Origin: Knufia peltigerae
Taxonomy: Eukaryota; Ascomycota; Eurotiomycetes; Chaetothyriales; Trichomeriaceae
Assembly (NCBI GenBank): GCA_030247855.1
Contig: JAPDRN010000066.1
Location: 62,001-126,000 of the forward strand
Reading direction: 5' to 3'
Length of the DNA stretch: 64,000 nucleotides
Numbering within the stretch: the first letter of the stretch is position 1; every line of letters begins with the position of its first letter. Of the stretch, positions 56,181 to 64,000 are shown one piece after another. The notes beneath the pieces were generated by a model. That model ran no database searches. It worked only from the letters and a program-made list of their open reading frames with translations, and was not told the origin of the DNA. A program made the position numbers and the translations under genes.

Positions 56181-58492
56181 ATGGACACACTGGAAAATGG
56201 AGCAGCGACACTTGATCGTCAATCTTACCGAAAGAGACACCGTACTTTGAGATCCTGCACGGAGTGCCATCGGCGCAAACAAAAGGTCAGTATCGAGCTG
56301 AAGCGCCACTTCATGAATTCCTCTGCAACAATCTGCCTAACCCACCGCTCAATGATGATGTGAATTTGAAAGGCACTAATTTTCAAAAATAGTGTGACCG
56401 TCTCCAACCTTGTCAGAACTGTATGAAACGTTCGAAGCCGGTAGGGCTCCATTGGCAGTGTGCCCACCATGATCTCATGAACTGGCCATAGGTGCTTTGC
56501 TGCTACGAAATAGATGGCAGCAGACATTTGCAATCCGTCGTCTCGAGTGCAAATACACCCGGCTTTGATGAAGGCAGAATTGAACCTTCAACGGCGTCAA
56601 CCCATTCGTCGTCGCTGATAGAAACGAATCCGTTATGCCGGCAAGACTACCAGGACTTCGTCAGTATCTTGGGCTATTCCACTCACAGTGACCACAATAC
56701 CCTCAGCTTCGTCAAAAAGATGGGCGTTGCCTCTTTATCCACTTCGAGTCCTCTTCCTTCCTTGAATAGCAACCTTATAGCTCCGGACAACAAATACCGA
56801 TCCCTGGTCCGTCAGCTACCATCAAAGGAGCACATCGACATCCTTGTCCGGCAATTTTTCTCAGATATCAATTGGCACTACGACGTAATCGACGAGATCA
56901 CTTTCCGTCAGCAACTTGAGGCTTGGAGACGCATTCCTTACTCGGCTTATAGTAATGCGATGAGTGGCCTACCGACCGAAATCCTCGCATTCCCTTCCCT
57001 TCTTTTTCAGCTTATTGCTCATGCTCTGATACATCAACCTATTACCGATGGAAGTTGTTCAGGCCTTGAATCTTTGAAATACGCTTCAGAGATGACATTC
57101 GTCGATCTGGCCGGTGACTTCTCCGAAGCTGGCTTGGCAACCCTGGAAAGCATACCCAAAAACGAAATGACAGTCGTGGCTGTGCAGGCAGAGATCCTAC
57201 GTGCATCTTTATTGAAGAACACTGGAAAGGTCATCGAGGCCTGGCATGTTCTCGGGCTCGCTATTCGGGACGCGCAGGAAATAGGGCTCCATGCGGAATC
57301 AATCTCACTGAGCCCGCCGGTAAGTATTGATGCCCAGTGGGACAAAGAGACGAGACGCAAGCTTTGGTTTGTGCTACACAATTGGGACATTCACATGGCT
57401 GTTGTGCTAGGGAGACCTATTGCCACAATTATGACTGCTGGAAACTCAACTTATCTTCTTGAAGACCTCGCACAACGAGAGAGTGAAACGCCGCCGAGGA
57501 AGAGAACAGAAAAAGACCCTCCTACCCCATTTAGTGTTATATATGTGGGCTACAACGTGGCTTATCGATATTTTCCACGAGTCCATGCTATTGAGAGCCG
57601 TGGAGCAAGGATAGAAGACTACAATATTGTTTGCGAGACGCATGCCGCCATCATGGAGAACATGGACCGTCTACCACTTTGGTGTCGCCATGAAGACCCT
57701 GATATACACTTTGACAAATTAACAAGCTGTCACTGGTTACCAGCGGCACGCCAGGCATTGACGAGTGGGATTTATTTTGTTTTGCTCTCACTACATCGCC
57801 CTTACATATTCACTATGGCTGAAAGTCGGACGGAGGCACTCAAGGCGTCACTGAAGATCTGCACCGTTCAGAGACGATTGTTTCGTTTGTCAAAAGCGCA
57901 GCAGTACATCTCATTCAATATGGTATATCCGTTGTTTGACGCGATGGTCATTTCACTGGCCACTGTCAAACTATTTCCGAATGAAAATCTCGATATTCTC
58001 TCGGACCTGGTCCAAGATGTGCACTGGGGCATTGATGTGCTTGGCAAGATAGGTGAACATAACGCCATGGCTCGGTCGGCACAGGGCATTGTGAAGAAGC
58101 TATTTTCCCAGCTGCATCAATCCGGTGAGCAAGTTAATCAGCACTCGAGCAACACGAACACAGGCGGAGAATGCTCAGATACTGGGACAGCGGATCTTTA
58201 TAACGCCAGAACGCGTTTGAACGGAGATCCCACAGCGGGCAACATCGATGCCGAACCATTGTTACCTGTTTTCCAGCGAACGGAATTAGGGGCGGTCAAT
58301 CCTCACGACTTTGACTTTGACACTCTATTGCCTCCTCAGCCAATACATGATCTATTCTATCAAAATATATACGGACCACATATACAGGAAGCCTACCAGG
58401 CCCCCGACCTTTTATTGGGGAGTGCAGAATTCGGTGGCCTTTACCCTGTAAACAGCTTTTGGAGCTGCATGAACGACTTCAGTCAACAGTAA
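56181..58492 (+). CDS. Zn2Cys6 fungal transcription factor 3
   Basis: Binuclear zinc-cluster regulator. Three exons (56181-56285, 56393-56440, 56492-58492) are in phase and give 717 aa. Both introns interrupt the DNA-binding domain. The cysteines fall at about 26, 29, 36, 42, 45 and 54 (RSCTECHRRKQK then CDRLQPCQNC, then VLCCYEIDG). The fungal-specific middle domain includes IDILVRQFFSDINWHYDVID, AWHVLGLAIRDAQEIGLHAE, RRKLWFVLHNWDIHMAVVLG-like text and RPIATIMTAGNS. The C-terminus is Asp- and Pro-rich (DFDFDTLLPPQP). It converges on the Cys-type hydrolase (118 bp between stops). Targets are unknown. Confidence 0.92.
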
Positions 58493-58610
58493 GAGAGAAA
58501 AGATATCAGTTGCCTTCAGAGATACAGCTTACTACAACCACTTTCCAATTTCGTCGTATTCAGACTTCTAATTTGCGAGCCGAGACTCTGCTACGGTAAA
58601 TATCACGGGC

Positions 58611-59594
58611 TTAAACACCAGCAAAAAAATTTGCAATATCGCCCACATTTCTATCGACCACATCAGGCTGGTCGTAATGCTGAAAGTGGGAGACATCGTT
58701 GTTCCAGATCAGTTTTTTGTTTGTGGCCGGAATGGATTCGAAATGTCTCTTGGCTGCGGGTGCATTCATACAGTTGTCTCCATGGATGATTAAGGCTGGC
58801 TTGTTGAGCTTCGCTACGCTCGGGACGGTGGTATATGAGAAATGATCGAGATCACTCATTACGGCATAACGGTTCTCGAATCCCTTCAAGGTCCAGGGTC
58901 CGTACCACGCCCATACCGTAGGGCCTGGGAGACCAGCTAAAGCCCCAGTGTCTGGATCGGCGGCCTTTGGGTCGACTAGAGGTTGGTAGACAACTTCACC
59001 TGTAGTATCGTACAGCTCGCGAGCTTTACGGGCTCGTTCGAGTCGCGCCCGCAACAGTGCTTCACCTTGTTCCGGCGTAGGCATCTTGAGGGATCCAATA
59101 TCCATGCCCGGTTCCCAAGCCACACACCCGACGCTGATCATGTAAATGTCTGTCTCGTGATCGCGGAAATAACCTGAGACGGACGCCGCAGCTTTGACTC
59201 GGTCGTCGTACGATGCAATATCGAGACTCTCAGGTCCACCCTGACAGATGCCGACCACGAACAGTCTCGAAACGTCGACATCGCCGCGCGAGACGAGGTA
59301 GTCCAGCCCTGCGATAGCATCCTCGTTCTTCATTTTTGGGTTCTCGAGTCGCCGCGGGGTTCCCGTGCTCTCACCCACCGTGCGCGGGTCAAAAATCAGT
59401 GCCGCGTATCCCTCGTCGGCCAACCGAGTACCATACTGGTACGGTGCCTGCTCTTTGATGAATGAATAGGGTCCGGTAAGGACGATACCAGGAGGATTAG
59501 CGACTCCCATAGGCCGGAAGAGCACCGCACTAATTGTCTCGCCGTGGGACGGATAGCGGATCTTTTCGGTCGTATAGTTTCCGTGAGCAGGCAT
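58611..59594 (-). CDS. Alpha/beta hydrolase with GxCxG nucleophile elbow
   Basis: Single-exon 327-aa alpha/beta hydrolase related to the S15/dienelactone-hydrolase group. The oxyanion region IVLTGPYSFIKEQAPYQYG, the strand YAALIFDPRTVGESTG and the elbow VVGICQGGPESLDIA (Cys about 117) are seen. LNKPALIIHGDNCMNAPAAK would carry the acid and NNDVSHFQHYDQ the His. Relatives have Ser at or next to this position; here the elbow is GICQG, as in dienelactone hydrolases with a Cys nucleophile. No signal peptide is seen, so it is probably cytosolic. Substrate unknown; a lactone or thioester is possible. Confidence 0.88.
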   Translation of the reverse strand: MPAHGNYTTEKIRYPSHGETISAVLFRPMGVANPPGIVLTGPYSFIKEQAPYQYGTRLADEGYAALIFDPRTVGESTGTPRRLENPKMKNEDAIAGLDYLVSRGDVDVSRLFVVGICQGGPESLDIASYDDRVKAAASVSGYFRDHETDIYMISVGCVAWEPGMDIGSLKMPTPEQGEALLRARLERARKARELYDTTGEVVYQPLVDPKAADPDTGALAGLPGPTVWAWYGPWTLKGFENRYAVMSDLDHFSYTTVPSVAKLNKPALIIHGDNCMNAPAAKRHFESIPATNKKLIWNNDVSHFQHYDQPDVVDRNVGDIANFFAGV

Positions 59595-61122
59595 AGTGTG
59601 GGTTGAATATCGAATAGTTTAGACGAGCTGAAGTTACGCGATATCGGAAGTGGTTTTTGTTTTGCTGTGTTACTGAATGGATAGCAATACCGTGCAGGCA
59701 AAGAATCTTGATAGCGATCTATCCTTGGTTCCCTTTATTTATACCTAAGAGATTCAGAGCTCGAACATTTTGATCACGCTCCAAAACTCCTCCAGTCCCG
59801 AAACCATCTAAGGCCACTTTGAATGAGTAGGGATGTCGGACTACTTGAGGCGCTGATGCATTATCGCCGAAAATAGATCGATGCGTGAATCCACTTGGAC
59901 CTTTTATCGCCGAAAATATCATAAACCACGATAAGCTTTTATCAGTATTCCCGAAGACTAGCGGATTTTCAAGCTGCCAGGCAGAGCCACTTGAACGCAT
60001 TCATCCACCCACTTGCAGATCAGGCAAGGTCTCGTCTACACCTCCCGGCAACTGCAGCTAGAGAGCGTAAGTAACGTCATTCGACCATCTTGGCAGGGTA
60101 GGTCGCGCCTCCCAAGGTCATCTTCTACCGCGAACTGCTCGAGGGGAGGGTTATGCTGCACGCTGAGCGTGCCTACTCAGACGTGACGCGCAAGAGATGC
60201 GGCCGCCGGAATACCGCGACCTGGCGCACCTACTCCTTTGCCGCGAAGAAATGATATCGGCTGAGGTAAGTTGAGTCCCGACTGACTTCTCATACAAGAC
60301 TTGGAACAGGTATTACAGACAAGAGCGCATATTCCGTATAAGCTTGATTTTATACCGTAATATTGGAATGAGTGAGATACAGCGATTCTAAGGTAGATAA
60401 AACCAAGCGTTTCTCTCATCAGACGACGGCAGGCTGTACTTATCGGCCCCCTTTCATGGAATGCAATTTTGCACAATCATTGGTGGTGAAATATCAGAAC
60501 CTAGTCTAGTCTAAGCATGAAAGTGACTCTGGTTCTCCACAGCCAGTAAAGATCCAATGTGTTCTCTTTCCCTAGTCTATGTCCTTGCGGCCGCTTGTCC
60601 GCAACTTATACTTGATGTCGACATAGCTGACAAGGCCCAACTCTATAGTTCAAATAACTAGATCGGCATGTATCGTAAGAGTGAGAAAGAGCGCCAACTA
60701 AGCAAATCAGACTTCACCAGATTCTTACCAATTCCCAGATTCGATCGAAACTAAATAGCTCGTCCTCTTGTCATGTCCCAATGGCTTTAGCGGTGCTCGA
60801 GCTCTTAATTGCACCGAAACTCCCACTTTCGAGTGCTTTAAACGGAGGGTCTGACTCGAACCGCGCTGTCCTCTTCGTTTTCCGGATCCCAAATCATCAG
60901 TCTATATTCACCGTTTTTTCATGCTTGGCAGACGTTGACAAAAGTGTTTTTTCGGTAAAGTAGCCACAGGCCTGAGAAAGGTCTACATCACTTCGCATCG
61001 TGAGAATATCTACCACTCAACACTTAAAGTGCAGAAGAAAAGAGGTCCTTCCAAAGTCGGGAAGCGTTCAGGGCGTTCTCAATCAAATTTTCTTCATCAA
61101 GGAGACTTTACACTTGCGCCGG
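59595..61122. other. Long gene-poor stretch
   Basis: About 1.5 kb. The part next to 59594 should be the hydrolase promoter. A NotI-like gcggccgc occurs at about 60199 and again near 60588. No open frame here has a domain I recognise, and no repeat family is apparent. Confidence 0.4.
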
Positions 61123-61302
61123 TCAGGTAAACGAGCGTCTAATGGCTATCAGCTCGCGGAAGCCTCTGACGAAAAAGCAAGCAAAGCATGCCAAAGCACC
61201 AAACGAAGTGGCAATTACATAGACAACCCTGATGGAGTCTGCAAACCCTTGTTTCAACCCAAATACACCTGCAGCAATAATATCAGGAGTTATTCCCAAG
61301 AA
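61123..61302 (-). pseudogene. C-terminal remnant of a TRI12-like MFS carrier
   Basis: The minus-strand frame reads GITPDIIAAGVFGLKQGFAD, then SIRVVYVIATSFGALACFAC and FFVRGFREL. This is the penultimate loop and last membrane helix of fungal TRI12/siderophore-type MFS carriers. The frame is open but upstream sequence changes to the thiolase remnant on the other strand, so the rest of the carrier is missing. It is a relic and not a functional efflux pump. Confidence 0.72.
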
Positions 61303-61329
61303 TAGTAGAAAGTGCCGTGGCGTTGCCTC

Positions 61330-61774
61330 CAGACAATGCGATACGATGGTGAAGGCCGCTTTAGCGGCCTTCGAGGAAGCCGGTGTCTCTCCCAACGACA
61401 TCGCTGTGCACGAAATGCACAATTATTTCTGGCCAATGAGCTCATCACCATCTATGGCTTTGGGCTCTGTGAACCTGGGAAGGCGCACGAGATGGTGCGG
61501 AGCGGCAACATTACCTATGGTGGTAGCTGTGTCATCAACTCATCCGGTGGCCTCATTTCGAAGGGGCATCCTCTGGGCGAGACAAGCCTTGGCCCAGTTT
61601 GCAGAGCTGGTGTGACAGCTACGTGGATGAGCAAACAACAGGCTTGTGGAGAACACATCTGTGGCTTTGCAGCACAACCCTGGACTTGGTGGCGCTGTTG
61701 TGATCACCGTCCACAAACGAGCCGATGCAGCGAAGAACAAGTTTATCAGTAATGCAGAAGTTGCGAAAGCATGA
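61330..61774 (+). pseudogene. C-terminal remnant of an SCP-x-type thiolase
   Basis: Three plus-strand frames in succession rebuild the C-terminal half of a sterol-carrier-protein-x-type thiolase. They read AALAAFEEAGVSPNDIAVHE, then LANELITIYGFGLCEPGKAH and SCVINSSGGLISKGHPLGET (the conserved C-terminal thiolase GHP block). A third frame gives AQFAELV-stop-QLRG-stop-ANNRLV, where relatives have Trp at both stops, and ends ALQHNPGLGGAVVITVHKRA with a natural stop at 61774. The frame shift near 61430 and the two TGA codons inactivate it. Confidence 0.85.
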
Positions 61775-62117
61775 TGGGCCGGATATCATCCTGACTTGAA
61801 TGCCAAGGGTGTACCCACGGCTCAAGCCGACAGAGTGCGCAGCAAGGAGCATAGTACAAGTGAGCCCCGTCAGATACGTTAATAATTTGGCCCCAGTTTG
61901 TAGACCTGGAAAGAATTAAACCACAGAACAATCGAAAGTGTCGGTCTAGTTATCTATTTATGCAATTTGTATAATATTTAATGTGAAAGTGTGAGATTAT
62001 ATTGTTAGGGTCAAAAACCCAATTGCACAAATCATGAACGATCTTTCGGATTGCGACTATACACACCAATCTCTGTCGCTGTGAGGAATTTTGGACTCCC
62101 CACAAACTAGGATTCTA
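61775..62117. other. Intergenic, AT-rich
   Basis: This 343-bp segment between the thiolase relic and the DUF3433 gene is AT-rich around 61950-62020. Nothing else is recognisable. Confidence 0.4.
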
Positions 62118-64000
62118 TCACGACACAACTCTCGGACGAGCATCGATTCGGAATGAGAGATGAGACTCGGGCAACACCTGACCACCGTTGATTTCGGATA
62201 GAGGAGAAGATTCCTTCCCACTAATGGCCAAGTAGGCGTGCTCGCTCTCATCTAGCTGACCGTGCCACGTCTTGCACGGTTGTTGGAACTTGTCCCACCA
62301 GCCCATCCGGAACATCTCCCCTTGCCAGATACCATTCTTTTGCCACTGCTCGTCGCTCCAAAACTCGGCTCCCTCGGGGATCAATCCGGAATCCGGGTCG
62401 ACAATTCGACTGCCCGCCAGTAGACTGGCTACCGCGGCCACACTTCCCATAGGTTTCGGCAGGACGTTTCGCATGTCAATGGTAAGGAGGATTATGAGTG
62501 CACAGGCGAGAAGAGCCGAAACTACGCCGACTAGAATCTGTGTGGATATGTTCGACTGCATCAGTCGGTAGTGATTGGGGTTGACATAGGTTGCCGAGAG
62601 AGGGTTGTCGACGGTTTCTGTCGCGTTGTCAGACAGGGTGGAAAAGTCTGATCGGAGGTAGATGCTGGCCAATTGGGCGGTGTATTGCCGGTAGAAATGG
62701 GTATACGTGTCGATCAGTTTGTCGTTGTTCAAGAGTTCGTGCGTCGGAACTCCATCACGACCATATACCATGGCTGTAAATGTTGTGTCCAATTCATCCG
62801 TCGTAGAAGTGACATTCAGTATCTGGAGAGTGGGCCACGTCATCTACCAGCTGGAAAAGTGTACGGCGGAGTCCGGTCCAACGGTAGGGTCCGTCGAAAT
62901 AGACAGACCTGGAAGATCTAGTGTTACGTTTGCCTGCACACGGTCCAAGGACATGCTGCACAGTACCGCCGCAAAGTGGTCCACCTCGCCGCTATTCACG
63001 TGGCCGAAGTACAAGGCCAGTGACGGGCATGAAGGATTACCCAGCGTCAGAGTTTGGCCAAAGTACCCAGATGAATTGACTGGAATCTGGATGTTGTTGG
63101 TCAAGAAAAGTTCCGGTTGATCAATCCAGCCCATGTTTCCACAGCCGTCTGGGGTGGAGATATTACTCGCGAGATAGTTACCCTGTATCTGGGTCTGTAG
63201 GATGCGGCTGTCGGGAACCACGTCGCAGCTCACAGCGCCCCTAAGCGCGGGCAACTCGATGGATAATGATCCCCCATTCTCCGGCGTACTGATCACTTTC
63301 TGATCGTCAAGCTGGACTTGGGGAAACGCTAGCTCACTGTACGTCCATTGAGGATACGACATGTTACCTTCGATAATCAGCGCCGGAATGTTAGTAGAGG
63401 GGCTTTGGTAAGGGGTTGTGTTGAACCAGTTGAGCGCCGTGGCATTGATAGACGTGCCATAGTCCGTTGCATTGGTCGAGAACAATCCTGCGACAACGAC
63501 TGTCAAAAACGGGGCCAGGACCGCCGATGATGATGCTGCCGTCAGTGCAAACCGGCTATGTTTGAGGCCATTCCATGTCGCATACAACGAGATGTGTCGG
63601 AGAGGATTCCAAAACATGCTTGAACCGGCGTTGCAGTCACCTTTCGTGAGAGCATGATATGACTCGGAAAACTCGATCTCAAAGTCCATGAGATTGAATA
63701 GGGTCCCCAAAAACAAAAACACCATGACAGGTACATAAAGCCAGCTGTATCTCATTGCCGCATCCAGCCTTTGAACAGTTCCAAGCCCGTGATTCCTCTG
63801 CGACACTGACAGTAACACTTCTAGGGTGATGATGACGGCTATGGACGCAAATATGGTAAAGGCGATGGCTAATCTGCGCAGCACAAACGGTCGAGTCCAA
63901 TTGACCGAACCGAGGACACCGTCTTTTCTGGACACGGTGTGCACCTCAGACCCATCGGGCGAGAGCACTTGTATCTCGAAAACTCGTGAGTCTCCGTGGC
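62118..64000 (-). pseudogene. DUF3433-type membrane protein split by a TAG, 5' end outside window
   Basis: Large fungal membrane protein of the DUF3433 type whose function is unknown. Its 5' part lies beyond the window edge; the frame is open through 64000. The visible part has a membrane helix (FTIFASIAVIITLEVLLSVS), YSWLYVPVMVFLFLGTLFNL, a long extracellular-type region rich in N-glycosylation sites (NATDYG, NMSYP, NVTLD), a later helix ILVGVVSALLACALIILLTI and a soluble tail. A single TAG at 62844-62846 follows HFSSW, and the next codon is ATG with the family sequence continuing in the same frame for 241 codons. No plausible intron removes it. It is either a recent nonsense allele or a readthrough site. 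Confidence 0.8.

Noticed and set aside
60177..60476. Minus-strand 99-codon frame in the gene-poor stretch
   Set aside because: No family similarity or splice-consistent extension.
62820..62846. Intron removing the TAG in the DUF3433 gene
   Set aside because: The only nearby GT...AG pair (gtagat to ctccag) would be about 25 nt, too short, and is out of keeping with the conserved frame on both sides.
1..64000. tRNA, rRNA, CRISPR or intact transposon
   Set aside because: Reading both strands I found no cloverleaf-like tRNA, no rRNA core sequence, no regularly spaced repeats and no transposase or reverse-transcriptase motifs.

Overview
The window reads as nuclear DNA of a filamentous ascomycete (Pezizomycotina). 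Genes are dense and lie on both strands. Most coding regions are cut by 50-80 nt GT-AG introns. Three intact genes encode Zn2Cys6 binuclear-cluster regulators with fungal-type middle domains. Several families are characteristic of filamentous fungi: UNC93-like and sugar/quinate MFS carriers, fungal cyclase-family hydrolases, DUF3433 and DUF7924-like proteins. I rebuilt exon structures by hand from splice signals, frame closure and family consensus; for every multi-exon gene the summed exons are a multiple of three. The genus cannot be fixed from this sequence alone. I saw no rRNA, tRNA, CRISPR array or intact transposon.

Left part (about 0.1-25 kb) is a crowded catabolic neighbourhood. It holds two aldehyde dehydrogenases, two paralogous cyclase-family hydrolases, an UNC93-like transporter, a fructosyl-amino-acid-oxidase-like flavoenzyme, an amino acid permease, a PuuB-like FAD amine oxidase, an SDR and two Zn2Cys6 regulators. 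The run ALDH - amino acid permease - FAD oxidase (11.5-18.4 kb, all minus strand) looks like a fungal counterpart of an amine uptake/oxidation/aldehyde oxidation module. CCGG-N-CCGG palindromes recur in the promoters of exactly these three genes.

Middle part (25-45.4 kb) continues with an AtuA/DUF1446-type protein divergent from an MFS sugar-type carrier, an SDR divergent from a flavin monooxygenase of Baeyer-Villiger type, an isocitrate-lyase/PEP-mutase superfamily enzyme, a third ALDH, another SDR, a DUF7924-like protein, a Gfo/Idh/MocA oxidoreductase and a quinate-permease-like MFS carrier. Together the first 45 kb could take up and oxidise amines, ketones, aldehydes and ring compounds into central metabolism. 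The substrate is inference.

Right part (45.4-64 kb) mixes intact genes (Asp/Glu racemase-family protein, monocarboxylate-type MFS, AYR1-like SDR, a third Zn2Cys6 regulator, an alpha/beta hydrolase with a Cys nucleophile) with at least seven decayed relics: a 3-dehydroshikimate-dehydratase-like TIM barrel, the first codons of a type II dehydroquinase, a drug-type MFS, a CHAT (caspase-like) domain, the tail of a TRI12-like MFS, an SCP-x thiolase and a DUF3433 membrane protein interrupted by one TAG. The first two relics beside the intact quinate-type carrier suggest a degraded quinate-utilisation cluster. The amount of decay points to an accessory, possibly subtelomeric, region.
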